Source: Ophiosphaerella korrae (lineage: Eukaryota > Ascomycota > Dothideomycetes > Pleosporales > Phaeosphaeriaceae). From it: a stretch of DNA of 59,391 nt. The translations under genes were made by a program, and so were the position numbers. This document shows, in pieces, positions 36,567-48,530 of the stretch (the first letter of the stretch is position 1; each line of letters starts with the position of its first letter). Where the stretch lies: assembly GCA_028456385.1 (NCBI GenBank), contig JALNQF010000255.1, forward strand, positions 1 through 59,391, in the 5' to 3' direction. The notes under the pieces were generated by a model. It saw nothing but the letters and a program-made list of their open reading frames with translations. It was not told where the DNA came from and made no database searches.

Positions 36567-36991
36567 TGTAATAGGGTTATAGGGTCGACTTCCTATAACC
36601 TATTAGTTGTTAGTAGATTAAGAGGTAATAACAAAAGCTTATATAGTAATTAGTAATAACTATAAATAATAATTAATTTATATGTACAATGTTAAGTATT
36701 AGCGTTCTAGGTTAAAGATTAGATTACTAATACTATCTTAATAATGCGCGTCCTATTAACTATATACTTATACTAATCTATTTGTGCAATACTATAGATT
36801 ACTACTAATCTATTTGTACGTAACTATAGATTACCCTAATCTATTTATACGTAACTATAGATTACTACTACGTATCCTAGTTGTAAGTAGTCTCCTAATT
36901 AAGGTTGTTACTCCGCTCGTCCTATGCTTCGTTAGCACCTAAGTTAGGACTAATTAGTTTGATCTCGATTTCTCTTATTACGCCTATAACA
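36567..36991 (-). repeat. right LTR of composite D/E (5' LTR)
   Basis: 425 bp, the shortest of the three, with three copies of the roughly 32-bp AATCTATTT...CTATAGATTAC unit (about 36770-36875). It ends ATAACA and is followed by the TACAA duplication. Confidence 0.88.
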
Positions 36992-36996
36992 TACAA

Positions 36997-37057
36997 CTTA
37001 CTAACATTACAAACTTACTAATATATTAGTAAGTTTACAACTTACTAATATTGTAAA
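36997..37057. repeat. palindromic AT repeat between two integrated elements
   Basis: It contains a perfect 26-bp palindrome at 37011-37036 (half-site AAACTTACTAATA) and repeats of TTAGTAAGTTTACAACTTAC. The same motif, rejoined by removing D/E and one TACAA, also spans the D/E insertion point. Elements D/E and C are integrated on either side of this 61-bp piece. Confidence 0.7.
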
Positions 37058-37062
37058 CTTAC

Positions 37063-37296
37063 TATAAAGAGTATTTAGTAGGAGTTAGATATAATAGAAT
37101 AATAGGTATATTAATAAAGTAAGACAAATCCTTAAAAGATTTATAGGCTTACAAAGGTAGTTTATATATCTAAAGAGTATACGTAATCCTAAGTAGCTCT
37201 AAAGGTAATCCTAGGAGTGCCTAAAGAGCTTAAAGGGAGGTTTAAAAGGAGAAGCTTAAAGAGAGGTTTTAGGTAGAGGGAAAAGTACCTATAATA
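37063..37296 (-). repeat. 3' LTR of element C
   Basis: 234 bp. It matches the right LTR except for point changes and small indels (for example near 37160). Short LTRs of this size are one mark separating C from the A family. Confidence 0.88.
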
Positions 37297-38072
37297 ATAG
37301 CCTCCCCTTCTCTTACGCTACGTCTTAAAGCGTAAAGCTCTATACCTTTAAGTATATATAGTATCTAATTCTATCTAGTTGTCTAGCCCTAGAGCCGCTC
37401 CGTTAGCTATTTATAACTTAACCTATTCTATACTACTAGATTAAACGTAATTAAAAAGAAGTATAGTATACTAAATAGACATGCTTAGTATAGAATAGTA
37501 TATATACTAGATACCTATAGTAGGCCTAGGGCTAGCTTATAGCTAACTAAAGGTTGCTTAAAAGTACTTGTAATACTAGGTTCCTAGTACCTAGGTCTAA
37601 GATTTGTTGTGTAACAGCTATCTTACTATAATTATAGGGTTTACCTATTAGATTAGTACCTAGGAACTAGACTACTCTACTAGGGCTCTAAGTAGGGCCT
37701 AAGGGCTACCCTCTATTTATAGTACGTTACTAATTCTTTAAAATATAAAGTTATAATATATTTTTAATAAGATTTATAGTATATTATAAACTATTTTATA
37801 TTATTAGATTCTTATTTAAGGTAAGATTATAGTCTAATTTATAGTAATTATAGGCTTAGGTTTAGACTTATAAGGTATTATATTTAAATTACTTAATAGT
37901 TCTAAGTAAATAAGGTTATACCTTTACCTATTAAACGCGAGGTAGTTTACTACTACTCTAGTACTAGCGCGTTAGAGTTACTTAAAGGTAGATATAAAGG
38001 AGCTACCTCTCTTAGTTACTTTATCTTTTTATCCTTATTACTTCTTCTCTCTTATTACCTACTATATTATCT

Positions 38073-38960
38073 ACTATACCTTCTTTAGTCTCTAACAAAG
38101 CTATCCCTAACTACATCTACGCTCTTACTAAGAACCTTACTACCTAGCCTAATCTAGTAAGGTTCTAGTATATAGCCTATCTTAAAAGTCTTATAACTTC
38201 TAGTAAATCTAACCTTAATAGCACTTTTAAGAGCTTTGTAATAACTATTTATAAAGAGTAGTACTATATTTATAGTAGTAACTTTAGTATATATAATACT
38301 TATAAGAGAGCCTATAAAGGTAAATACGTTCTAGTAAGTACTTTACTTTCTTAGTCTAATCTAATACTAATCTACTTAGGTGCTACTAGAGTTCTATTGT
38401 ACTATTAACGTTTTTAAGTATATTATCGCGTCTACTAACTATTAATACAACTACGCTACTATTATAGTTAAACGTAAAAATACAACTCTTAATAAAGTTC
38501 TTAATAAGCCTACTAATAATACTTATACTTACTAGGGTAAAGCCTAGGCCTATATTAAGAAGTTAGTAAAAGCTTTTAATAGTTACAATTAGGCTCTTAC
38601 TTATAAGAAGAAGAAGCTTAGTAGTAATAAGGTATCCTAGTATAATACTTACTAGGTTTCTTGTAAGTACAACCTTAAACGTTATAAGGTAAGTTCTCTT
38701 TTTCCTCTTTAATTACTAAGTTAATCTTACTATATAGCTTAGTTTAGGGCCTATAGGCTAAGCTACTACTACTAATATTATAGTTAATAGGGCTATTAAA
38801 GAGAGTTTTAGACGTACTAGTTCTATAATAGTATAGGAGAAGCGCTAGTACTACTATAGAAACGTACTAGATATAAAGCTAGTAGGTAGTCTATTTTTAT
38901 TACTAACTAAGCCTTTATATCTACTTATAAGCTCTTTAAGCTTAAGTTTACGTTTAAATT
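38073..38960 (+). pseudogene. oppositely oriented coding-like region inside element C
   Basis: The plus strand here, opposite to pol, reads as a Lys/Asn/Tyr-rich protein with TAG and TAA only where Gln or Trp would fit. It is in three pieces joined by two intron-like gaps: 38334-38379 (46 bp, GTAAGT...TTAG, with CTAAT words) and 38689-38737 (49 bp, GTAAGT...TATAG). Removing both keeps the frame from about 38073 to at least 38940. I do not recognise the protein. It could be an antisense ORF of the element or a captured host gene; either would be unusual. Confidence 0.45.
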
Positions 38961-39129
38961 TAATACTTAATATACTAGAGCGTAATAATTTTAAGTAGAG
39001 TAGTTCCCTTTAGAAAAATAGTATACTTTCTTAAACTTATACCTTATTATAAAAATTACTTTTTAAATTACTTTTTAGTTCTCTTTTTTATTACCTTTCC
39101 TTTCTAAAAGTAGCTTTAGGCTTTCCTAA

Positions 39130-42100
39130 AAGTGCTTACTATAGTAGATTTTTTATATTCTTCTAATATAGCTACGTAATAGTCTAGGTTACTAGCTTAC
39201 TCCTAGGTAGCTTTCTCTATAGACTAGCCTAGCTATTTAATTAGGTACTCTCTTCCTCTAGCCTTTATATCCTTATAATCTAAGATTCCTTTAACTTTAT
39301 AGTAGTCTCCTAACGTAATATTATCTAGGATTTAGATATTACCTAGTTAAAAATTTACTTCTAGTAATAGCGTATACTATAGTTCTAATAGAGATATATT
39401 AAATATAAGATATATTTAGGCTATTAATAGAGGGAGGTTAAGCTTATATACTAGCTTACCTATCTTTTTATTAATTAAAAATAGTCTAAGATATTATATA
39501 TTAAATTTCTTAGATAGGTAGTAAGTAGTAATATTCTTTAATCTTAATATTACTTCCTTACCTTTAGTAAAGTGCTTATTTTTCCTTTTTATATTATACT
39601 ATTTCTTATTATAAGTCTAGGTATACTAAAGACTTACTCTTACTACTTCTTATATTTTAGCCTATTAATTAAAGCGTCTTATAACTTACTACCTAAGTAC
39701 TAAGACCTTTTTGTATACGTTCTATTAGGAGTCTAGTTACTTTAGCTAATATTTATTAAGAACACTATTAAATCCTTTAAGATCTATACTAAACGCTACG
39801 CGTATAGGGCTTTAGTTATATACTAAATACTTCTTTAAATTATAAGTATACTCTACGTATAAGAGTAATAATACCTAGTTATCTTACTAGTAATTTATAT
39901 AGATCCTTAAGTACGTTTCTAATTCTTAGTTCTACTTTTTAGTCTACCTATCTATCTATAAGTAAAAAGCTATACTTAATTAATAATTAATTTTAAGGTA
40001 ATAGTATATATTAGACTAGAATTAGCTCGTAAAGATAGACTCTCTATCTAATAGTAGGGTGTCTAAGAGACCTTACTTTAAAAAGTATTAATTTATTAAT
40101 AAATTAGCTACCCTTTATACTATAATTATCTTACTTATAAGGAAGTATTAGACGTACTTTGTAAACTAGTCTATAAGTACTAGAATTAAGTTAAACTTAT
40201 TCCCTTTTATATCTCTTAAGACTAGTAAGTTTATTATAAAGTCTAATAAAAAGTAACACTATACTATTATAGGTACTAGTAGTAGTACTAGTATTCTCTA
40301 GAGCTTATACCTTTAAATCTTATTTAGTTAATATATAGGGTATCTCTTAATGTAGTTATAAATATCTAGGAGAAGACGTAGCTAATAATACTTACGCTTT
40401 AGTAAGTCTATAGTCTTATTAGTCTTATAGTAGCTACTTATTAGGTTATTATAGTTTTTTTATAAGATATTTTAGTAGAAGGCTCTATTATTAGGAATCT
40501 ATACTTTCTTACTCTTACGTAAGATACTACTAGGGTTAAACTCCTAGTTATAGTTACCTTTCTTTACTTTACCTACTTCCTAGAAGCTCTCTACTATATA
40601 TATAGGATAAGCTATATCTCTTTCTTATACTTAATAGATAAACTCTATAAGGCGTTCTAGAATTTCTAGAGTATAAGTGTCTTTATCTTATATTACTTTA
40701 CGCGTAAGACTATTTAGAGATAAAGTACTATATATTATAGCTCTTATAAGCTCTTCTATAACTTTATAGGTTTACTTAGCTTTAGATATAATACTTCTTA
40801 CCTTATTGCTATTAATAGTAGTAGAGAGAGGTGTACCTAATAGTAACATATTACTAGGTTCTAATATCTAGTTAGAGAATTCTATTTTAGGTATATTAGC
40901 CTTTTTAGAGGTTTAATAGGTCCCTATAAGGTCCTCTTTAAGGTAGTCTTATCCTAATACCCTCTAAAAATAGGTATTTAAAGCTCTAGACCTCTAGATA
41001 GCCTAGATCTAAAGCTTCTATTATAGCGTTAGTAATATTACGTTGTATAACGCTTACTACTCTCTAATAAGAATACCTTTTGTATAATTAGGCTGCTTTA
41101 AAGGCCTATCTACTAAGTTCTTTTATCTTAGTTTATATTTAACTTTAAAATTAAACCTTATAAGCTCTTCTACCTAGTAGGCTTACTTAGAAGAAAGTTC
41201 TTTAGTACTTATAAAGTACTATAGATTATTATAATTAGAAAGTACTTAGATTATTAATAGAGTATATTTAAGATAGTATTACTATATTTTAAATATTTTA
41301 ACTATAGTACTTAACTCCTTATTATATATATACTATCTTAAAGAAAGTCCTAAGAACTTCTTACTCTAAAACGCTACTAGTTTCTAATAGTAATTAGTTA
41401 CTAACTCTACTATATAAAGCTAAAGAAAGATTACTACTATAGTAAACTCTAATACGTCTATTATAACTATTAAGTCTTTTATTAAGTTAAAGTACTATAA
41501 GACTAAAGAGTTTAAAAATTTCTCTTTTAGTTAAAGGAACGCTAATTAAACGTTATTAGGCTAGCTCTATAGTCTATACTAGAAGATAGAGCTTTTCTTT
41601 ATTTTTTTATATTTTGCTTTAATTAGCTTACCTTTAGAACCCTACTAGGTTAGTAGTAGAGCCTATATAGTAGTTATATAGTCTACTAAGAGCCTAACTA
41701 TTTTAGAGTATTTATATATAAACCTCTTATAGAAGTTAGTAAACCTAAGAAAGACCTAAATATCCTTATAGCTCTTTAGTTCTAGCTACTCTTTAATAGT
41801 TTTCGCTCTTACTAAGTCTATTACTACTCTCTCTAGAGTAATAATATAACCTAAGAACTTAACTAATTTAGTATTAAAGGTGTATTTACTTACCTTATAG
41901 TAGAGTCCCTATTTAATAAGTCTATCTAGTACCTCTTTAACGTAAGTAATATAATCCTCTTTATTTTTAGAGTATATAAGGATATTATCTAAGTAGATAA
42001 TGTAGATACAGTCTACTAGCCCTCTAAGAGTATAGTAGATATAGGACTAAAAGGTTATAGGTGTATTTACTAAACTAAATAGTATAATAAGATATTTAAA

Positions 42101-43300
42101 ATAACTATATCTTGTTTTAAACGCTATCTTCTACTTATTACCTTTCCTAATACGCAGCCTATAATAGGCGTTATAAAGGTTAAGCTTTAAAAAGATTTTT
42201 ACTTTAGATAGTTAATCTAATATCTTACTTATAAGAGAGATTAAGTATTAATCTTTAATTATAATCTTATTTAGGCCTCTATAGTCTACGTAGAGATAAA
42301 GAGTACTATCTAACTTTAAGATATAGAGAATTAGAGTACTTACTAGAGATTTACTTAGGTAGATCTATCCCTTCTCCTACGCCGTATTAAGGTATTCCTA
42401 AAAGATATCTAGTTCTTAGCAAGATAAGTTATATATTAAGATATTTAGGATCTTCTTACCTTCTTTAATTTCTATAGCGTAATTATATTCTCTATAAAAA
42501 GTAAGTATCTTTATCTAATTCTTACTAAATACGTACTACTTATAGTGTAGCTCTTTTAGAATATATATTATTTCTTCTTTATTAAATGCGTTATCTACGT
42601 ACTAGTAACTCTTTAGGCTATTATTAAAAGGAGTCTAGGCCTCTTTTACTAATAGTTTTAACTATTAAAGATCCTTATAATATATACTTACTACTAACCT
42701 TTATATTATCTCTTCTAGTAGCTATAATAATAATAACGTATCCTTAACACAATATGTTATATAATTAATAATCTTGTTTATAGTACTCTTTAGCTAGAGT
42801 AGACTTTACCTATAGTACTAGGTAGTATCTATAATAGTATCCCTACTAGGTCCCTTTTATAATAATAGTTTACTAGGCTCTCTTAATAGTAGCTTAGTAG
42901 TAGACTAATAGATATTCTAAGTAACTACGTCTCTTAGTTCTTTATTTAGTATTATATAGACAAGCCTATTAGGATAGAAAATATATACTTATTCTCTTAG
43001 CGTAATATTATTAAATAGCTCCTAGGTACTTATTAAAGTTATTCTTTTATCTTTTAACTCCTTTAGCTACTATTAGAAGGTACCTAATAGAAATCTAATC
43101 TATAGGTTAGCTTCTCTTAGCTATAAGTACCCTAAGATAAAGTTATAACTACTAAAGCTTACTTCTAAGAAGCGTTAAAAACTAATATTATACCTAATTC
43201 TTTTATTATCTTTATATATAACTATAAGATTATATACTATATAAATAGCTAGTTATATATTATTTAAAAATATAGTTATAGAGATACTCTTTATCTTTAT
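39130..43300 (-). pseudogene. pol of element C (PR-RT-RH-IN-chromodomain)
   Basis: Minus-strand domains: a chromodomain at about 39130-39310 with a ReYLIK-like core, then an ASNLDYYVAILEEY-like end; integrase at about 39400-41200; RNase H at about 41300-41580; reverse transcriptase at about 41620-42420 with YLDN at 41984-41995 (usual YLDD); a protease-like region toward 43100-43300. TAG and TAA stops run throughout. Chromodomain, LTR size and RT sequence place it in a chromovirus lineage distinct from A and B. Confidence 0.8.
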
Positions 43301-43399
43301 ATTTAGGTATAGTAAGAGTTTAGCACTTTCTTTATTAATTAGGTTTACCTCTACGCCTAAATTATAAAGGGCCTAGAACACTACTAAGGTTCTCTTAAG

Positions 43400-44790
43400 A
43401 GTAAGTATAACTATATTAACTATAATCCTTAAATATTCCCCTTTTAATTTTTACCCTAATTGCTAGTAAGAAAGGTTAGTAACTAAGGCTTCTCTTTTCT
43501 TAACTCTAAGTTTTTATTTTTAAATTAAAGTTTCCCTAATTTAAAATCTTTATTCTTCTAGTAGGGCTTATAGTACTCTTTCTAGTTACTAACTTTTTCT
43601 TCTTCTAGATTTTTAGCTAAAGAACTAGGCTACTACTAGTCCTTTATTAGTTTACCCCTAGGTAAAAGTTAGGGCTTCTACTAATCTTATCTTTTATTAG
43701 GTACTTTATACTCTTAGGTAGGCGCTAGACGTTTTCTCTTATAAGGATTTAATTAAGATTAAGTAGATCTATTTTTACTTATATTATAGACTACCTTTAG
43801 TCTAGTTATAGTAACTACTATTTCTATATTTTAAAGTACCCTTTTAAAATCCTCTTAAGAGCTAATGTTATTTAAACTTCTATTACGTTAGAGCTTAGTT
43901 TAATATACTTTAAGTATCTTTAACTAGATATACAAGATCTTTAGTTTATTATTATTGTTAAGCTTAATAAATATATTAGAGAAGATAGCTTCTTTCTTGC
44001 GTAAGTATAGTAAAAAAGAGTTAACGCTATTACTACTACACTATTAATAGTTCTAAAACTTAGAGTAGTTTTAAAACTTTATTAATACTAGGTTTTAGAC
44101 TAGCTAACGCTATTCTGCCTTTATCCTATCCTAGGTCTAAATAATATTGTTATTAATTTTTTATTGTAGTAGTTTATAATAGACGTTATATTAGATTGTA
44201 TTTAATACTTAATAGAGTCTTGTATTAGTATCTTCTAGAGCTTAAACTAATCTAAAAGTAGTTTCTATATTTCTAGCCTAGGTTTATACCTATTATAGCG
44301 TAGGTTATTACTTTTTAAAGCCTAACTTAGGTCTTAGTAGTACTTTATTAAGTATACCTATAAGTTTACTTATATTGTTATAGGCTACCCTAAAGTAGCT
44401 TATAGTAGTTCTACTACTACTAGTACCTAGTAGTATACGTAATACTATATTAACTTAGTCCTCTAACTTTATAATTATATTAAGTAAAGAACTATTACTT
44501 TATACTTTAAATAAAGCGTTTATTAATTTTTAAACAAACTACTAAGGAGTTTCTTCTATTAGCTCTAATAAAGCTCTTCTTAAGAAAGTAGTGTTACTCT
44601 CTATTCTCTTTAGAAGGGGTATTAGGCCTATTACTTGCCTAAGAGCGTTCTCCTAGAGCTTATTATCTAATAAGCTATTTATAACCTTGTTACTAGCCTC
44701 TATATCTTAGAAAGATAGTAGGTTACTCTTAAAGAGGTTTTACTAGGCTAACTAGCTACTACGTATAACTCTTTAATTAGTTATAATAAA
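43400..44790 (-). pseudogene. gag region of element C
   Basis: The minus-strand region between protease and 5' LTR, by position the gag. It is heavily mutated and I could not place its zinc knuckle with certainty. The primer-binding site should lie just left of 44837; no tRNA match was recognised. Confidence 0.5.
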
Positions 44791-44836
44791 TTTAAACTAA
44801 TAACTACGTCTTAGTTAGAGTAAGAAGGATTTAAAT

Positions 44837-45069
44837 TATAAAGAGTATTTAGTAGGAGTTAGATATAATAAAATAATAGGTATATTAATAAAGTAAGATA
44901 AATCCTTAAGAGATTTATAAGCTTACAAAAGTATTTATATATCTAAGGAGTATATATAATCCTAAGTAGCTCTAAAAGTAATCTTAGAGGTACCTAAAGA
45001 GCTTAAAGGGAGGTTTAAAGAGAGAAGCTTAAAGAGAGGTTTTAGGTAGCGAGAAAAGTACCTATAATA
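44837..45069 (-). repeat. 5' LTR of element C
   Basis: 233 bp, partner of 37063-37296, followed by the CTTAC duplication at 45070-45074. Confidence 0.88.
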
Positions 45070-45074
45070 CTTAC

Positions 45075-45440
45075 TAACATTTAACTACCTTTCTACTTTT
45101 AGTTAGTAGTTAGTAAGCTACTAGGTATATATACCTAGTACTTACTTAGATAGCTTTATCTACTATTTACTCTTTTTAGTTAATTATTAAAACTACCTTA
45201 TTAAGTTATCTTACGTAAAGTCTACTTTATATAATAGTAGATCTCTATAAATATTTTACTTTTATAGGCCTCTCTATAACCTAGAACTACGCTAGTAGCT
45301 TTTTTACTTATACTAGAGTTACTATAAGATAGCTAATTATAGCTAACTCTTAATTAAGCTTAGCTAGCTAAAAAGAACTATACTACTAGGAATTAGATCC
45401 TACCTTAGCTATAGCGCGCTAGGTAGCTCCTTAAGTTTAC
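45075..45440. other. AT-rich spacer with a near-perfect palindrome
   Basis: Degraded DNA. 45113-45145 is a palindrome with one unpaired base (half-site TACTAGGTATAT, ends GTAAG and CTTAC). Nothing else was recognised. Confidence 0.5.
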
Positions 45441-45878
45441 TAACGTAGTTAGTAAGCAAGTTACGCGTATAAGCGAGTTGCGCACCCTAAAATATACTAA
45501 AAAAGTCGAAAAATAGCCTCTTAGATCTTAATAACAACTCTATAAAATAAACTAAAATCTCTATATAAACTTTGTATACCTATTTTAAAACTAATACTTA
45601 AGTTTAAAAAGAATATATTAAGTAGTTCTTAAGATAAAGTTAGATAATTAAAAAATCTAGAAAATTAGGGGCTAAAACATTATATCTTAGGAATAATAGA
45701 ACTTATAAAGCTTAAAAATTTAGGATAGACTAAAAATATATATAAGAGGCTATACTTACGTTTTTAGTTTATTTTACAAAGCTGTTATTAAGATTTAAGA
45801 GGCTGTTTTTCGACTTTTTTAGTATATTTTAGGGTGCGCGACTTGCTTACGTACGCAACTTACTTACTAACTACGTTA
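45441..45878. mobile_element. second foldback/MITE-like element
   Basis: 438 bp with long terminal inverted repeats. The ends are TAACGTAGTTAGTAAG (left) and CTTACTAACTACGTTA (right). The inner parts of the arms share CGCACCCTAAAATATACTA and GTCGAAAAA. The arms reach at least 45481-45570 against 45750-45840. No coding capacity. TA at both extremes would fit a Tc1/mariner-type duplication, but that is only suggestive. It differs in sequence from the foldback element at 7241-7562. Confidence 0.75.
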
Positions 45879-45959
45879 TATTATAGTTCTAGTTAAGGTT
45901 TCTAGTGCTCTTTTTTTACTAGTACTAGCGCTAATATTCTAGAAAGAAATATATACTAA

Positions 45960-46461
45960 AGAAGAGTAGTTTAACTACTTTATAAGTTATAAAGCTATAG
46001 CTTATACTTACTATATATACCTAGGTAGTAGTACTAGGGAAAGAAAAGACCCCTAAACCTACATAAATTACTAGTACTTAATTTACAAGAACTAAGTAAT
46101 AAAGCGCCCTAGACTTTACTAAAACCTTTACTAGCTAGCGCTAAAGATCTAAATCTCTATAAACTAATAGCTAAACGTACTAATATAGTATATAATTACT
46201 ACAACTTAGCTTATTATACTATAACTTAGTTATATAAAAAAATCGTCTATCTTCTTAAAAGCTAGCCTCTTAAACTAAAATAATACTAACTTATAACCTT
46301 TTTATTACTTAAACTAAGTATACTTATAAGATAAAGATACGATATAAAAAGTAGACTATAGATCTAGTAAAAAACTAAGAGAATACTCTAAAGCTACTAT
46401 ACTATAAAAAATCTATAAAATACGCGCTAGAACTAGGTTCCTAGAAAAATAGACTTAGAGA
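45960..46461 (+). pseudogene. probable gag of element G, left part
   Basis: A plus frame with moderate stop density reads up to the solo LTR and appears to continue in the same frame at 53974 once the insertion and one CTTAC are removed. No capsid motif is certain, so the gag label rests on position before the G protease. Confidence 0.35.
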
Positions 46462-46466
46462 CTTAC

Positions 46467-46900
46467 TATTATAGTAGTAACAAGAGAAACTAAGATAGAG
46501 CTAATTAGTCTACGCTTAGCAACTAACAAAGTATAGGATAAGTAGGGTAATAACCTATAGGACAACGAGCTTAATTAGGAAACTAACTATAATAAGGACA
46601 CGTAATAAATTCGTAAATTCGCGATCTTAGTAAATACAAAGTTATAAAGCTATTATATAATAAATTTGTAAATTCGCGATCTTAGTAAAAATAAAGTAAT
46701 AAAGTCGCTAAGATAATAGTACTATATAGTTAGTAGTAATATGTATTATTAGGATAATATTAGTAATTTAATCCTTTAACTATAGAACGCTAATACAAGA
46801 TAGTTACAAAATATCTTCTATTGTTTATAGTTATTATAGATTACTATACAAGCTTTTGTTATTACCTTACAATCTACTAACCTTTACAAGATAAGTATTT
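46467..46900 (+). repeat. solo LTR, left part (interrupted by element B)
   Basis: An A-type LTR, starting TATTAT at 46467, preceded by CTTAC (46462-46466). It stops at 46900, where element B is inserted. Its last 27 bases are at 53942-53968. Rejoined, it is about 461 bp, close to the 458 bp of element A's LTRs. No interior follows, so it is a solo LTR left by LTR-LTR recombination. Confidence 0.88.
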
Positions 46901-47331
46901 TGTTACGATAGTAACAAGAGAAATATAGATAGAACTAATTAGCCCTACGACTAAGAGATCGAGTTCTTATAAACACAAGGAATACAAACTCAATTAGGAA
47001 ACCACACATAATTAGGACACCTAGGGTAATCTATAATCTATAGACTCTTAGCGTCGATAGATTACAGATTAAAGTAATCTACAATCTATTACTCTTAGCA
47101 GTAATAGATTAACAGATTAGGACAAGTATATAGTTAGTAGCGACGCGTATTATTAAGATAGCATTAGCAATTTAATCCTTTAACTATAGAACGCTAATAC
47201 AAGGTAGTTACAAAACACCTTCTATTGTTTATAGTTATTATAAATCCCTACACAAGCTTTTGTTATTACCTTATAATCTACTAACCCTTCTAAGACAGGT
47301 ACCTATAGTTAATAATAGGAGGCCTATTACA
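46901..47331 (+). repeat. 5' LTR of element B
   Basis: 431 bp. The middle carries alternating TAATCTATAATCTATAG and AGATTA words around 47030-47120, a module different from those of the A and D/E LTRs. The outer parts match the other LTRs. The primer-binding region starts at 47332 (CCTTGCTAATTTAGTTATTG). Confidence 0.92.
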
Positions 47332-47344
47332 CCTTGCTAATTTA

Positions 47345-48530
47345 GTTATTGCGAGAAGCAAAGCGTAAGTAGTATACAGTCTAGCTAATACGATAGTAGA
47401 AAGCTTAACAAGTAAAGCCCCTAGGAGTAGTTATAAGTTAGACAGCACTATATAGGAAACGATTAAGGATCGCATAAATAAACTAATTAACAATAAAGAA
47501 GATATAAAGATAGTAATTAAAGCACTAGAAACGCAGAACAAGAAACTGTAAGACTATTTAAAATAGAACGAAGTACAAATTAAAGCTATTATTAAAGGCT
47601 AGAACTAAATAGAATTAATTACCTAACGACTAGAAATAAGTGCAACGAAGAAACTACTTAAAATACCTATTCTTAAGAAGTTTAATAAGACAAGAGAAAA
47701 ACTAAGACCTTTTATAGCTTTAGTACAACTTTAGATAGACGTACAAGCACTACACTTTAATACAGAAGAAAAGAAGGTAATATACATTAGAATGCATCTT
47801 AAAGAAAATATAATAAGATAGTTTAAACCCTACTAGATAGATTATACGATACACGCCCTAATAACCTAAAAAGACAAAACAAGAGCTATCTTTAGAAGTT
47901 ACGAATACTTTACTAGACGAATAAGAGTAGCATTTAGGGACACAGACGTTACCTAACAAGCTAAAGAACGGCTAGAAAAGCTTACACAAAGCTAGAGTAT
48001 TCTAGAGTACGTATTATAGTTTAAATAACTATCGCAAAACATAGAATAGAATAAGTTAGCCTTAATATTATAATTTAAACAAGGACTAAACTTAAAAATC
48101 TAATACAAAATAATTTACATAGAAAAACCCTAAACACTAGAAGCCCTAAAACAATAGGTAATATAAATTAACAACAATCTTTAAGAATAGAAGAAGAATA
48201 AGTATAGAGGTTATACCTAGAATTAGGATAAAAGAGACCCTATAATCCTCGACGCTAACAAGGACAAGAAGAGGAAGAAGAACAAAGACTTCACGTACTT
48301 TAACTATAGTAAGAAAAGCTACTACGCAAAAGACTACTAATTATAAAAGAAAAGAGATACAGCATACTATAAATACAGGAAACTAGGACACTTTACAAAA
48401 GAATATAGAAGTAAGGACCTAAGAAAAGATAAGGAAACTTAGTTAAAAACAACTAAGAACAAGAAAGAAGCACCTAAAGTATAAGCTAAACCTTAAGAGA
48501 AGGTAGTAGGAAGTAAAGAAGTATAATATA
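47345..48530 (+). pseudogene. gag of element B, with two zinc knuckles
   Basis: Degenerate capsid followed by two zinc-knuckle positions at about 48297-48408. Several Cys codons now read Tyr, as in element A. TAG and TAA stops throughout. Confidence 0.78.

Larger units (their letters stand above)
25160..36991 (-). mobile_element. composite Ty3/Gypsy element D/E with three LTRs
   Basis: Minus-strand structure: LTR (25160-25615), interior D (25616-29943), LTR (29944-30436), interior E (30437-36566), LTR (36567-36991). The outer ends share the target duplication TACAA (25155-25159 and 36992-36996). The middle LTR is preceded by CTACT, which has no partner. Interior D has the downstream segment and pol but no gag; interior E has everything. 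The simplest history is that E inserted into D, and the right LTR of E then recombined with the right LTR of D, deleting D's gag. Confidence 0.85.
37063..45069 (-). mobile_element. Ty3/Gypsy chromovirus, element C
   Basis: 8007 bp on the minus strand, with short LTRs (37063-37296 and 44837-45069) and target duplication CTTAC at 37058-37062 and 45070-45074. The polypurine tract (minus strand, ending GGGGAGGCTAT) adjoins the left LTR at about 37297-37312, which fixes the orientation. Interior from the right: gag, protease, RT, RNase H, integrase, chromodomain. A plus-strand, intron-like coding region then lies between the chromodomain and the 3' LTR. LTRs and proteins differ clearly from the A/B/D/E family. 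Confidence 0.9.

Noticed and set aside
25160..36991. Two independent, intact elements D and E side by side
   Set aside because: The middle LTR has no duplication partner, the outer LTRs share TACAA, and D lacks gag and a right LTR of its own.
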